From the NCBI GenBank assembly GCA_041394405.1, contig JAWKIF010000012.1, positions 62,001 to 126,000 of the forward strand: 64,000 bases of DNA. The letters run 5' to 3'. Below are positions 1 through 9,167 of the stretch, piece after piece; the first letter of the stretch is position 1; every line of letters starts with the position of its first letter. A program made the position numbers and the translations under genes. This DNA comes from Microthrix sp041394405 (GTDB lineage: Bacteria; Actinomycetota; Acidimicrobiia; Acidimicrobiales; Microtrichaceae). Under the pieces are notes generated by a model that ran no database searches, had not been told where the DNA came from, and worked only from the letters and a program-made list of their open reading frames with translations.

Positions 1-917
1 TCGAGTACCCGACTGTCGCCGTCGGCGAGCGGGGCGTTCAGGTAGGCGCCGAAGGCCTCGCTGAACCTGTCCGCCAGGCTGGAGAACTCCAGGAAGCCGA
101 ACAGCTCGGCCACCTCGTCGGCGTCGATGCTGCCCACCCGCAACGAGGCGGTCTCATGGGGCAGGTCGACGTCGCGCACCAGCGCCATCATCTGCCCGTT
201 CATGCGAACCTGGTCCTCGTGCTCGGCCAACGCCTCGGCCAGCTTGGGCGTCTGGTCGGCGGCGTGAGCGAAGAGCTCGTCGATCGTGCCGTACTTGTTC
301 ACCAACTTGGCGGCGGTCTTCTCCCCCACCCCGGGCACGCCCGGGAGGTTGTCGGAAGGGTCGCCCCGCAGTGCCGCATAGAACACGTAGTTCGCCGGGG
401 TCACGCCCGTGCGATCGGCGATGCCCTCCTCGTCGTAGAGCACATAGTCCGAGACGCCCCGCCGGTTGTAGAGCACCCGCACGTGGGGATCCTCCACCAG
501 CTGATAGCTGTCGCGGTCGCCGGTGACGATGATGACGTCCTCGCCGGCGGCCTTCGCTCGCTCGGCCAGGGTGGCGATCACGTCATCGGCCTCGAATCCC
601 GGCGCCTCCACCACCGGCAGCGCCAAGGTGTCAACGACCCGCCGGACCAGCTCCATCTGCTGGCGCAACAGGTCTGGCGTGGCGTCTCGGTTGGCCTTGT
701 AGGTCTCCACCGCCCGGTGACGGAAGGTGGGCTCGGGCCGGTCGAAGGTGACGACGATGCGGTCTGGCCGGTGATCCCGCACCAGGTTCACCAGCATCGA
801 GGTGAACCCGAACACCGCGTTGGTCACCTGCCCCGAGGCGGTCGCCAGGTCGGTGGGCAGCGCGAAGAACGCGCGGTAGGTCAGCGAGTTCCCATCGACA
901 AGCATCACCGTGGACAT
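1..917 (-). CDS. polA: DNA polymerase I, N-terminal part (cut by window edge)
   Basis: The 305 visible residues are the 5'-3' exonuclease (FEN) domain of DNA polymerase I, which removes RNA primers and fills gaps in replication and repair. The N-terminus MLVDGNSLTYRAFFALP, the acidic motifs FEADDVIATL and VTGDRDSYQL, and the helix-3-turn-helix GDPSDNLPGVPGVGEKTA are all present. The frame runs off the left edge, so the polymerase domain is not seen. A stand-alone exonuclease of about 310 aa is possible but less likely, because residues after the H3TH still match PolA. The ATG sits 7 nt after a TAGGGT box with no Shine-Dalgarno, which suggests a leaderless message. Its neighbour is a PdtaR-type regulator, as in mycobacteria. 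Confidence 0.9.
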   Translation of the reverse strand, partial: MSTVMLVDGNSLTYRAFFALPTDLATASGQVTNAVFGFTSMLVNLVRDHRPDRIVVTFDRPEPTFRHRAVETYKANRDATPDLLRQQMELVRRVVDTLALPVVEAPGFEADDVIATLAERAKAAGEDVIIVTGDRDSYQLVEDPHVRVLYNRRGVSDYVLYDEEGIADRTGVTPANYVFYAALRGDPSDNLPGVPGVGEKTAAKLVNKYGTIDELFAHAADQTPKLAEALAEHEDQVRMNGQMMALVRDVDLPHETASLRVGSIDADEVAELFGFLEFSSLADRFSEAFGAYLNAPLADGDSRVL

Positions 918-924
918 TGCGCTC

Positions 925-930
925 ACCCTA
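925..930 (-). promoter_or_regulatory. -10 box of polA (leaderless start)
   Basis: TAGGGT on the minus strand ends 7 nt before the polA ATG. This is the -10-to-TSS distance, so the transcript probably begins at or next to the start codon. No clear -35 is seen. Confidence 0.5.
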
Positions 931-1033
931 TTCCCCGGCGCGGCCTCCGCCGCCAGGGAACCCGCATCGGCCATACAGCGTGAGGTTCGGCGTCCTGGGT
1001 GTCACCGAGGGTGGCGGGATCAGGGATCAGGAA

Positions 1034-1636
1034 TCAGCCGGCATCGGGAGACGCCCCCGGCGGAGCGACCGTGCCCGCCACCACCTGCAGGGCCACCTCG
1101 GCCATCGTGGAGCGGGAGGACATGGCCGTGGTCTGGAGGAAACGGAACGCCTCGTGCTCACTCATGCCGTGGTTGTCCATCAGCAGGCCCTTGGCCCGAT
1201 CGATGGCCTTTCGCTGCTCGTAGCGCTGCTCGGCCTCGTCGGCGCGGCCGGTCAGGGTCTGCAGCTGGCGGCGACTGGCCAGCGCAACCTCGATGGCGGG
1301 CACCAGATCGCTGGCCTGGAACGGCTTCACCACGTAGGCGCCCACGCCCACATCTACCGCCTCCCCGATCAGCTCCCTCTGGGAGAACGACGTCAGAATC
1401 ACCACTGCTGCCAGGTCTTCCTCGGCCACAATGCGGGCCGCAGCGAGGCCGTCGAGCCGCCCGGGCATCTTCACGTCCAGGATGCACAGGTCGGGGTGGA
1501 GCTCGCGTGCCCGTTCGACGGCGGCGTCGCCGCTGCCCACCTCCTCGATGACCTCATAGCCCTCGCCAGTGAGCATCTCGGACAGGTCCATCCGGATGAT
1601 CACCTCGTCTTCTGCGATGAGGATGCGGGCGCTCAT
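1034..1636 (-). CDS. pdtaR: ANTAR-domain response regulator (PdtaR/Rv1626-like)
   Basis: This 200-aa protein has a receiver domain (residues about 3-120; acidic pocket E9/D10, phospho-acceptor D54 in ILDVKMP, K103 region VVKPF) followed by a C-terminal ANTAR RNA-binding domain (about 135-190, RKAIDRAKGLLMDNHGMSEHEAF). Proteins of this type act as transcription antiterminators that bind paired hairpins in leader RNAs after phosphorylation by a histidine kinase. No kinase is adjacent. The ATG is preceded by a good Shine-Dalgarno (GAGGAGA, 1-2 nt from the start region). The position next to polA matches the mycobacterial arrangement. Identification as PdtaR is by domain order and context. Confidence 0.88.
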   Translation of the reverse strand: MSARILIAEDEVIIRMDLSEMLTGEGYEVIEEVGSGDAAVERARELHPDLCILDVKMPGRLDGLAAARIVAEEDLAAVVILTSFSQRELIGEAVDVGVGAYVVKPFQASDLVPAIEVALASRRQLQTLTGRADEAEQRYEQRKAIDRAKGLLMDNHGMSEHEAFRFLQTTAMSSRSTMAEVALQVVAGTVAPPGASPDAG

Positions 1637-1703
1637 GTCTCCTCGCGCCCGCTCCCGCCGCTCGCTGGGTCTCCTGTCCGGCCGGGCCGGAGGGCCGACA
1701 ACC

Positions 1704-2003
1704 TCACCGTCGGTCCTGGCGTTCCGTCAGGTCTTCCAGCAGGCGATCCTGTTCACCCTCCAGCTTGGCGATGCGGCTGACGATGTGGTCCCGTTCGCGG
1801 CTCAGCGCATCACGCTGGCGAACGGCATCGTCCGCCTCGGCGCCGGCCAGCGGGGTTTCGGAGACCAAGGAACGAATCTCGGCATCGTCCGCCACGTCAT
1901 TGACCGCCTGAAGTTGCTCCGACACCACCCCAAGGTCCTCATGGAGCTGACGCAGTTTCTCCTGGTTGGCCCGAAGGCGCCGCTCGATCCGTGTTGCCAT
2001 CAC
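1704..2003 (-). CDS. Small coiled-coil protein of unknown function
   Basis: This roughly 99-aa, highly charged, almost entirely helical protein has heptad-like spacing (RLRANQEKLRQLHEDLGVV, then RDHIVSRIAKLEGEQDRLL). No enzyme motif or membrane segment is visible. I place the start at a GTG (followed by ATGGCAACA) 7 nt after TAGTAT, the leaderless arrangement used by other genes here; ATG at 2000 would remove one residue only. It lies between the ANTAR regulator and secG on the same strand. I do not recognise the family and assign no function beyond a predicted coiled coil. Confidence 0.6.
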   Translation of the reverse strand: MMATRIERRLRANQEKLRQLHEDLGVVSEQLQAVNDVADDAEIRSLVSETPLAGAEADDAVRQRDALSRERDHIVSRIAKLEGEQDRLLEDLTERQDRR

Positions 2004-2010
2004 GTCACCC

Positions 2011-2016
2011 ATACTA
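2011..2016 (-). promoter_or_regulatory. -10 box of the coiled-coil gene
   Basis: TAGTAT on the minus strand ends 7 nt before GTG 2003, compatible with a leaderless transcript. Confidence 0.45.
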
Positions 2017-2073
2017 CGAGAACCCGGCGCACCGGGCCGACCTGGCACGAGGAAGCGTGACGCAACGCTCCGT

Positions 2074-2304
2074 TCAGCTGTTCATCAGGAACGCAAGGAT
2101 GAGGGTGTTGAAGACGAACAGCATGGCGATCACCACGGTGATGCGGTCCAGGTTCTTTTCCATCACGGTCGACCCGGCGGCCGCCGAGCCCATGCCGCCA
2201 CCGAACATGTCCGACAGGCCACCGCCCTTGCCGGAGTGAACCAGCACCAACACGATCAGCCCCAGGGAGATCACAACCTGGGTGATGGTGGCGACGATCT
2301 GCAT
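2074..2304 (-). CDS. secG: Protein translocase subunit SecG
   Basis: This 76-aa protein has the SecG plan: an N-terminal transmembrane helix (QIVATITQVVISLGLIVLVL), a short Gly/Ser loop with HSGKGGGLSDMFGGGMGS, and a second transmembrane helix (ITVVIAMLFVFNTLILAFLM). SecG joins SecY and SecE in the plasma-membrane channel and helps SecA-driven export. The frame is open further upstream, but the family begins here, with CGGAG as ribosome-binding site. In many actinobacteria secG follows tpiA directly; here the broken DUF222-HNH gene sits between them. Confidence 0.92.
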   Translation of the reverse strand: MQIVATITQVVISLGLIVLVLVHSGKGGGLSDMFGGGMGSAAAGSTVMEKNLDRITVVIAMLFVFNTLILAFLMNS

Positions 2305-2344
2305 AACGGCTCCGAAGGGTGCTCGGGGGTACGGGCGACCCACG

Positions 2345-2350
2345 AGTGTA
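2345..2350 (-). promoter_or_regulatory. Possible -10 box of secG
   Basis: TACACT on the minus strand, about 40 nt before the secG ATG, within a TTACACT context. No convincing -35. If used, it gives secG a short leader and makes it independent of the broken gene upstream. Confidence 0.3.
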
Positions 2351-3143
2351 ACCCCCGCACCTTCTGGGGAGACATCCCCGTCTCCTACCAGCGCGCGAGA
2401 CGATCGGTGGCGTGCGTTGGCGCAGGCCACCGGGGGCCGAGACCGGCTTGGGAACCGTCGAGGCACCGCAACCAATCACGCAGCTCGGTGCGCCGGTCCG
2501 TGGTCGTGCCGATCTGGTGGGGATCGGTGCGGGTTGTGTGGGGGGGCCGGTTGGGGTGGTTGTGGGGGGGGGGGGTCGGGGACCGAGCGGATGGGTTGGG
2601 GTTGGATGTTCATGCCGGTGGGGGTGTTGGTGATGGTGAGGCGTTGTTCGTGGACCATGGTGTGGTGGGTGCTGCAGAGGAGGCACAGGTTGTCGAGGTT
2701 GGTGGTGCCGCCGTGTGACCACCAGTTGATGTGGTGGACTTGGCAGTACTCGGGGGCGGCGTGACAGATGATGCAGCCTTGGTCGCGGGCGGTGACCGCT
2801 GTGCGTTGGGCGGGGGTGGCGAGACGGGTTGTGCGGCCGAGCCAGAGCGGTTGGCCGTGGGTGTTGAACACGGCGGGGATGATGTCGGCGTCGCAGGCGA
2901 GCCGGCGGATGGTGTCGGCGGGGAGGGGGTGCCGTCGGGGAGTGTGCCGTCGCCGAGGAGTTTGCGGAGCAGGTCGAGGTTGGCGATGACCAGCAGTTGG
3001 GTGTGGTTTGGTGGGGGCGGAACCGGTGTCAGCTCGGGCTCCCCGCCAGCCCTGTCAGCGTTGTGGGCCGTTGCCGGTGGTGGGGTTGGCCTGGTGGGCC
3101 CAGCACCATCAGCCGTGCCGCTGCCGCCGCTGTCGCCGCCGCC

Positions 3144-3201
3144 GGCGCTGACGCCGGTGTTCGTGTCATTGCGGCGCTGACGCCGGTGTTCGTGTCATTG
3201 C
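3144..3201. repeat. Perfect 29-bp tandem duplication
   Basis: Two identical adjacent 29-nt copies (3144-3172 and 3173-3201), beginning GGCGCTGACGCCGG. The unit is not a multiple of three and so breaks the DUF222-HNH frame. Confidence 0.95.
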
Positions 3202-3284
3202 CGGTGCTGGTGCTGGCGTCGTTGGTGCTGGTGCCGGTGCCGGTGTTGGTGTCGGTGCCGGTGTTGGTGTTGGTGTTGGTGTTG
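3202..3284. repeat. Degenerate GGTGTT/GGTGCC hexanucleotide run
   Basis: About 80 nt of GGTG(T/C)(T/C/G) units, best preserved at the right end (GGTGTT repeated). On the coding strand it gives the Asn-Thr/Gly-Thr/Asp-Thr dipeptide run of the DUF222-HNH linker. A plausible slippage site. Confidence 0.8.
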
Positions 3285-4046
3285 CGGCAGATGAGTGCTT
3301 CGAGGGCGTCAGCGCGGCGTTGCTCGACCCGGCGTTTGGTGCGGGCCGCACCGGGCAGGTTCTCGGCCCGCCAGATCTTGTCGACCATGGCCTGCAGATT
3401 GGTCGAAACACGGGCACCGGTGACCGGATCAAACTTCGCGAACAGATGACACATGCCGGTATCGGGATCGATCCACAACGACGCCATCCGCAAACGCCGC
3501 TGACGCCGGGCAACCGTGTTGGCCTCACCGGGCGAATCGGCAACGTCATCGCTGGCCATCGAACGCGAACGCGCGTCGGTGCCCTGGCGTTTCGCTCGTT
3601 CCAACAACGACGCTTCGTTGTCGCGCACCTTCGATGCCAGCTCCGGTGTGTTCACACGCGGCGCGAGCTGTTCGGCCTGCCCGGTACTGATCTCGCCGGC
3701 CTCCAGCGCCTCACGGGTCTTCGGGAGCTTCTCCAACCCCTCCGCGGTCTTGGTTGCCTTGTTGGCTTGCCGCGACGACATCCCGCCCGCGTCACGCAAC
3801 CGGCCCGCAGCATCGCCGCGCCTGCGGGTCAACTCGGCGACCACCAACGACCGGCGGGCCACCACCGCCGCATCAACCCGAGCCAACGCTGCGATCTCGG
3901 CATCCAACGCCGCCATCCCCATCCCGGAAACAGCGGTGCCGACCGAAAGCCCCCCACACAGGCACCCCCCACGGGGAGAACGGTGCTGGTCGGTCGTCAT
4001 GTCCGTCATGTGGTTCACCTCCCGCCGGTGTGTGATGACAGAACCC

Positions 4047-4075
4047 ACATTATCGAACGTGTGTTCGTCTGTCAA
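4047..4075 (-). promoter_or_regulatory. Near-consensus sigma-70-type promoter of the DUF222-HNH pseudogene
   Basis: On the minus strand TTGACA (4070-4075), a 17-bp spacer and TAATGT (4047-4052). The predicted transcript starts near 4040 and carries the Shine-Dalgarno GGGAGGTGA before ATG 4009. This is among the best -35/-10 pairs in the window. Confidence 0.75.
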
Positions 4076-4178
4076 GCGGAGGTCGACGCACCGTTGCCTC
4101 GCGACGCGTGCGCCGTTCGCCTCGGGGCCGACCGGAACCGGGCGTTAGGGTTCGCACTCCGACGACCGGGAGGCACCC

Positions 4179-4268
4179 ATGAAGTTCACCGCCGCGCTGG
4201 AGCGGGCGCGCCGTGGTCGCTTCCGGGTGGGGCGATGGCTCTCGGAAGCGGCCTGGGTCGAGTCGTGA
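4179..4268 (+). CDS. Possible 29-aa small ORF or gene remnant
   Basis: In the roughly 300-nt space between the DUF222-HNH promoter and tpiA there is an ATG preceded by GGGAGG (6 nt away) and, further up, a TAGGGT box. It would encode a 29-residue arginine-rich peptide beginning MKFTAALERARRGRFRVGRW. It could be a truncated gene start or a small protein. Nothing else is visible in this space. No homologue is recognised. Confidence 0.2.
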   Translation: MKFTAALERARRGRFRVGRWLSEAAWVES

Positions 4269-4306
4269 CGATCACCTACCAGGCGCCGGCCCGACGAGTC
4301 GGGCGG

Positions 4307-5080
4307 CTACGAGCGGTACGAGCAGATGGAGGCGAAGTCGTCGGGGTCCAGGCTGGCTCCACCGACCAGGGCGCCGTCGATGTCGGGCTGCTCCATAAGC
4401 GATGCGATGTTGCCCGGCTTCACCGAGCCGCCGTACTGCACCCGAACGCCTGCTGCGGCGGCCGACCCGGCCACCTCGCCCACCACCGACCGGACGGCGG
4501 CACACATGGCCTGGGCATCCTCGGCGGTGGCAGTTCGGCCGGTACCGATGGCCCAGATGGGCTCGTAGGCAACCACCATGCCGGCCACCACGTCGGCGGC
4601 GACCCCTTCGAGGCCACCACGCACCTGGGAGGCCACCTTCGACTCGGCCTCGCCGGCCTCTCGCTCCTCCAGCGTCTCCCCCACGCACAGGATGGGAACC
4701 ATGCCGGCTGCAACCACGGCCTTCAGCTTGGCGTTGACCACCTCGTCGGTCTCCCCGAAGAGCTGACGCCGTTCGCTGTGGCCCACGATCACCAGCCCCA
4801 CCTCAAGTTTGGCCAGCATGGGCGCCGACACCTCGCCGGTGAAGGCACCCTGGGTCTCCTGGTGGCAGTTCTGGGCACCCAGCTGGATCTCCATCTTGTC
4901 GGCCCCGATGACGGTCTGCGTCGTGCGCAGGTCCGTGAACGGCGGATGCACCGACACCCCAACCTCGTCGTAGTCGTGATCGCCCAACCGATAGTGCAGC
5001 TTCTGCACCACCTGCATGGCCTCGAAGTGGTTGTGGTGCATCTTCCAGTTGCCGCTGATCAGTGGCGTGCGCTGGCTCAT
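4307..5080 (-). CDS. tpiA: Triosephosphate isomerase
   Basis: This 257-aa TIM-barrel enzyme interconverts dihydroxyacetone phosphate and glyceraldehyde 3-phosphate in the cytosol. Landmarks are GNWKMH (catalytic Lys, residues 10-15), VGHSERR (catalytic His), AYEPIWAIGTG (catalytic Glu and phosphate loop), and VQYGGSV near the C-terminus. The length is normal. It lies 35 nt after pgk on the same strand with a CGGAGAC ribosome-binding site, as the last gene of a gapA-pgk-tpiA glycolytic operon. Confidence 0.97.
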   Translation of the reverse strand: MSQRTPLISGNWKMHHNHFEAMQVVQKLHYRLGDHDYDEVGVSVHPPFTDLRTTQTVIGADKMEIQLGAQNCHQETQGAFTGEVSAPMLAKLEVGLVIVGHSERRQLFGETDEVVNAKLKAVVAAGMVPILCVGETLEEREAGEAESKVASQVRGGLEGVAADVVAGMVVAYEPIWAIGTGRTATAEDAQAMCAAVRSVVGEVAGSAAAAGVRVQYGGSVKPGNIASLMEQPDIDGALVGGASLDPDDFASICSYRS

Positions 5081-5115
5081 GGTGTCTCCGGTTGGTCACT
5101 CGCAGGAACTGAGGG

Positions 5116-6270
5116 CTATTCGTCGCTGTCCGGGTCGGCGGCGTTGGGAGCGCGACGCAGCGCTTCCAGGCCGGGCAGGTCGCCCTGCTCGATCAACTCC
5201 AGGCTGGCCCCGCCACCGGTGGAGATGTGATCGACCCGATCCTCCAGCCCGAACTGGGCGATGGCCGCGGCGGAATCGCCGCCACCGATGACGGTGAAGC
5301 CACGGCAATCGGCCACCGACTGGGCGACCGACCGGGTGCCGGCCTCGAAACGCGGATCCTCGAACACGCCCATGGGGCCGTTCCACAGCACGGTGGAGGC
5401 CTCGTTGATGAGGTCGCCGAACTCGGCAGCCGTGCCCGGCCCCACGTCGAGGCCCATCCAACCGTCGGGCACCGAGCGGCCAACGTTGCGCACCTCGCCG
5501 CCGGCCTCGGGATCGCCGAGTGCGCCACCAGGGCCCAACGCCACCACGTCGGAGGGCAGCACCAGCCGGTCCCCGAAGCGCTCCAGCAGGGTCTGCGTCT
5601 CTGGAATGCGGTCCGGCTCGCACAGGGATGCACCCACCGAATGCCCGAGGGCGGCAAAGAAGGTGAAACACATCCCGCCGCCGATGAGCACCTGGTCGGC
5701 CAGGCCTGCCAGGGCCTCGATGACCCCGAGCTTGTCGGACACCTTGGCCCCACCCACGATGGCCACGAACGGGTGGCGCGGCTGGCGCCGCAACCCCAAC
5801 AGCACCTCCACCTCGCGGGCCAACAGGCGACCGGCGGCGGAGGGCAAGCGGCTGGGCGGCCCCACGATGGAGGCATGGGCCCGGTGTGATGCACCGAACG
5901 CATCGTTCACGAACAGGTCGTGCCCGGCCACCAGCTCGTCGACGAAGTTGGGATCGTTGGACGTCTCCCCCGGCGAGAACCGCAGGTTCTCGCCCAGGTT
6001 GACGCCGGGGGCCAGCTCGGCCAACCGTGCCCGCACCGGCGCCACGTCGAAGGCCGGATCGGGCGCACCCTTGGGTCGGCCCAGGTGGGTCACTGCCGTG
6101 ACCGACGCCCCACGGCTGGTCAACCACTCCAAGGTGGGCAACGCGGCACGGATGCGATGGTCGTCGGTGATCTCGCCGTTGCGCATCGGCACGTTGAAGT
6201 CACAGCGCACCAGCACCGAGCGCCCCTCGACGGGCGGCAGGTCTTCAAGGACGGGAACCCCGAACGCCAC
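5116..6270 (-). CDS. pgk: Phosphoglycerate kinase
   Basis: This 384-aa kinase transfers phosphate from 1,3-bisphosphoglycerate to ADP. It shows VLVRCDFNVP near the N-terminus, HLGRPKG, LRFSPGE, GGAKVSDK, VLWNGPMGVFE, and the C-terminal nucleotide loop STGGGASLELIE. The frame stays open upstream into gapA, but homology starts around residue 1 of the GTG at 6270, which is 7 nt after the gapA stop. A GTG start with this spacing implies co-translation with gapA. Length and motifs are complete. Confidence 0.95.
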   Translation of the reverse strand: MAFGVPVLEDLPPVEGRSVLVRCDFNVPMRNGEITDDHRIRAALPTLEWLTSRGASVTAVTHLGRPKGAPDPAFDVAPVRARLAELAPGVNLGENLRFSPGETSNDPNFVDELVAGHDLFVNDAFGASHRAHASIVGPPSRLPSAAGRLLAREVEVLLGLRRQPRHPFVAIVGGAKVSDKLGVIEALAGLADQVLIGGGMCFTFFAALGHSVGASLCEPDRIPETQTLLERFGDRLVLPSDVVALGPGGALGDPEAGGEVRNVGRSVPDGWMGLDVGPGTAAEFGDLINEASTVLWNGPMGVFEDPRFEAGTRSVAQSVADCRGFTVIGGGDSAAAIAQFGLEDRVDHISTGGGASLELIEQGDLPGLEALRRAPNAADPDSDE

Positions 6271-6277
6271 AGCGGCG

Positions 6278-7291
<1,014 letters not shown>

Positions 7292-7331
7292 GTCGATGCC
7301 TCGTTTGTCGTTGTGCGTGCTCTGTCGGGTC

Positions 7332-8258
7332 CTATGGCACCAGATCGGGGGCCGAATCGCCAGTTGAGCCGATCTCCGGGGTGGCCAGCGGGCCGCGGCT
7401 GGGGGCACCGATCAGGCTGGCCAGGGCCTCCGCCAGACGATCGGGGTCGTGAATACCCGGATTGGAGCGGGTCAGCTGGCGACCCTGCGCCACCTCCACT
7501 CCTGCCACGCCGGCAAGTCGGTCGGGGTCATAGAGCACCACATCGGGGGTGAGCCCGTGACGGCCCAGGGCGGCCACGTGGGCCGCCACGTCGTAGCCCT
7601 GGCTCTCCACCTCGTGGCTGGCCAGGTTGGCCACGTACACCACCTGGGCGCTGCAGCGAGCCACCGCCCGACGGATCCCGGGCACGGCAGCGGCGGCCAG
7701 CACCGACGTGTACAGGCTGCCCGGTCCCAGAATGACCTGATCGGCATGCACGATGGCATCCACCGCGTCCGGCGGCACCGCCGGATCCTCCGGCTCGAAG
7801 GCCACCCGAAGCAGCGTGGGGGTTCGGGCCAGCTCCACCTGACCCCGCACCCAGGCGTCGGCGCTCTCGCCCAGCAACGTCACCGGCTCGACCGAGGCCG
7901 GCAGCACCCGGCCTACCGACCCCAGCGCCAGGCCCAGCTCGTCCAGGGCGTCGATCAGCCCATTGCCCTCCGCCGCCATGGCCCCGAGCAACAGGTTGCC
8001 GGCGGTGTGGCCAGCCAATTCGCCGCTCTCGAAGCGATGCTCCAGCCCTGCGGCGAGCAGCGACCCCGGCGATGCCAGCGCCACGAGTGCCTTGCGCAAG
8101 TCGCCGGGCACCACCGACCACCCGGCGCGGCGGAGTCGACCCGTGGACCCACCGTCGTCGCCCACGCTGACCACGCCCACCACCTCGTCGGCATACTGGC
8201 GCACCGCACGCAGGGTGGCTGACAGCCCGTGGCCGCCGCCGATGGCCACCACCCTCAC
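7332..8258 (-). CDS. yvcK: YvcK/CofD-family protein (GlmR-like, gluconeogenesis factor)
   Basis: This 308-aa protein starts with the family signature VVAIGGGHGLSATL, followed by SVGDDGGSTGRLR and PGDLRKALVALASP, then AGHTAGNLLLGAM and LGPGSLYTSVLAAA. In Bacillus the relative binds UDP-GlcNAc and influences carbon flux to cell-wall precursors; the CofD branch transfers phospho-lactate in F420 synthesis. The rapZ neighbour and the absence of CofE favour YvcK. It starts at GTG, 13 nt after rapZ. The canonical rapZ-yvcK-whiA cluster is kept except for whiA. Confidence 0.92.
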   Translation of the reverse strand: MRVVAIGGGHGLSATLRAVRQYADEVVGVVSVGDDGGSTGRLRRAGWSVVPGDLRKALVALASPGSLLAAGLEHRFESGELAGHTAGNLLLGAMAAEGNGLIDALDELGLALGSVGRVLPASVEPVTLLGESADAWVRGQVELARTPTLLRVAFEPEDPAVPPDAVDAIVHADQVILGPGSLYTSVLAAAAVPGIRRAVARCSAQVVYVANLASHEVESQGYDVAAHVAALGRHGLTPDVVLYDPDRLAGVAGVEVAQGRQLTRSNPGIHDPDRLAEALASLIGAPSRGPLATPEIGSTGDSAPDLVP

Positions 8259-8271
8259 GGTCGCGGCCCGA

Positions 8272-9123
8272 TCACGCGTCCAACTCCCGATGCCCCAACC
8301 GCACCGTGTAGCCCTGGCCCCGCAACCAGGTGGAGAGCCACTCGGCCATGGCCACCGAGCGATGTTTGCCGCCCGTGCAACCCATGGCCAGGTTGAGATA
8401 CGCCCGCCCCTCGTGCAGGTAGCCCGGGATGGCGGTGGCCAGGAATCCCTTCAGCCGTTCGAAGGCCTCGTCGGTGATGGGCTGGTCGCGCAGCCATTCC
8501 TGGATGCGCGGGTCGCGCCCGTCGAAGTCCCGAAGCTCCTCCACCCAATGGGGATTGGGAAGGTAGCGGCAGTCGATCACCACGTCGACATCGCTGGGCG
8601 CTCCCTTGGTGTACGCGAACGAGGTCACGCTCACCAACACGGTGGGCCCACCCTGGGCGGGAGCGAAGCCGTCGCCCAAGCGGCGACGGAGGTTGTGCAC
8701 GCTCAGGCCTGTGGTGTCGACCACCAGGTCGGCGGCGGCCTTCAGGGGCCTCAGGACGGCCCGCTCGGCCTCGATGGCCTCGGTGAGCCCCCCATCGGTG
8801 GCCTGGGGGTGACGCCTGCGGCTGCTCTCGTAGCGCCGAACCAGCGTGGCGGTATCGGCCTCCAGGAACACCAACCGAACGTCGGCGCCGCCGGAGCGAA
8901 GCTCGCCCATCACCTTCAACAGCGGCGTGTTTTCGACGGTGGGGCCCACCACCAACGCGATGCGGTCGAGGTCCGAGCCCGGCACCTGGGCCAGCTCCGC
9001 CACCTTGGGCACCAGCGACGGAGGCAGGTTGTCGATCACGAACCAGCCCAGGTCCTCCAGGATGATGCCCACCTGGGAGCGGCCAGCACCCGACATTCCG
9101 GCGACCACCACAAACTGTGCCAC
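8272..9123 (-). CDS. rapZ: RapZ-family nucleotide-binding protein (RNase adapter)
   Basis: This 283-aa P-loop protein has a Walker A of the form GMSGAGRS (residues 9-16; Arg replaces Lys, as I recall for actinobacterial members), DLGWFVIDNLPPSLVP, and the C-terminal RapZ motifs GCTGGKHRSVAMAEWL and DCRYLPNP. In enterobacteria RapZ guides RNase E to small RNAs that control GlmS; the function in actinobacteria is not settled. The GTG start lies 6 nt after TAGCGT with no ribosome-binding site, so the rapZ-yvcK-gapA-pgk-tpiA run probably begins with a leaderless start. Confidence 0.93.
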   Translation of the reverse strand: MAQFVVVAGMSGAGRSQVGIILEDLGWFVIDNLPPSLVPKVAELAQVPGSDLDRIALVVGPTVENTPLLKVMGELRSGGADVRLVFLEADTATLVRRYESSRRRHPQATDGGLTEAIEAERAVLRPLKAAADLVVDTTGLSVHNLRRRLGDGFAPAQGGPTVLVSVTSFAYTKGAPSDVDVVIDCRYLPNPHWVEELRDFDGRDPRIQEWLRDQPITDEAFERLKGFLATAIPGYLHEGRAYLNLAMGCTGGKHRSVAMAEWLSTWLRGQGYTVRLGHRELDA

Positions 9124-9129
9124 GGGGTC

Positions 9130-9135
9130 ACGCTA
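9130..9135 (-). promoter_or_regulatory. -10 box of rapZ (leaderless start)
   Basis: TAGCGT on the minus strand ends 6 nt before GTG 9123. The 44-nt gap to the methyltransferase gene leaves room for a promoter of the rapZ-to-tpiA run. Confidence 0.5.
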
Positions 9136-9167
9136 CTGCGGCGGCGCCGCCGGGCCAGGAGGTGGCA

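Larger units (their letters stand above)
2476..4009 (-). pseudogene. DUF222/HNH endonuclease (13E12-type), frameshifted
   Basis: The 5' part encodes a DUF222 domain (GMSSRQANKATKTAEGLEKL ... ISTGQAEQLAP ... ARVSTNLQAMVDKIWRAE). The 3' part, in another frame, encodes the HNH nuclease (ARDQGCIICHAAP ... CQVHHINWWSHGGTTNLDNL). Two lesions separate them. A perfect 29-bp tandem duplication at 3144-3201 shifts the frame, and one G is missing from a G-run at 2925-2929 where the reading LPDGTP(L)PADTIRRLACDAD would otherwise continue. Undoing both gives one continuous protein. The linker also has a run of Asn-Thr/Gly-Thr dipeptides. Start ATG 4009 has a strong Shine-Dalgarno (GGGAGGTGA) and a near-consensus promoter. 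It interrupts the usual tpiA-secG order, suggesting insertion then decay. Confidence 0.85.

Noticed and set aside
2366..2386. Short inverted repeat GGAGAC/GTCTCC upstream of secG as a terminator
   Set aside because: Only 6 bp with a loose loop and no T-run; it could equally be chance in GC-rich DNA.
3320..5230. Long open frame on the plus strand opposite the HNH pseudogene and tpiA
   Set aside because: It is antisense to tpiA and the DUF222 region, with His/Arg/Gly-rich low-complexity translation typical of GC-rich shadow frames.
8272..9123. Arg instead of Lys in the RapZ Walker A as a sign of an inactive protein
   Set aside because: As I recall, GAGR is usual in actinobacterial RapZ homologues, so it is not an anomaly here.
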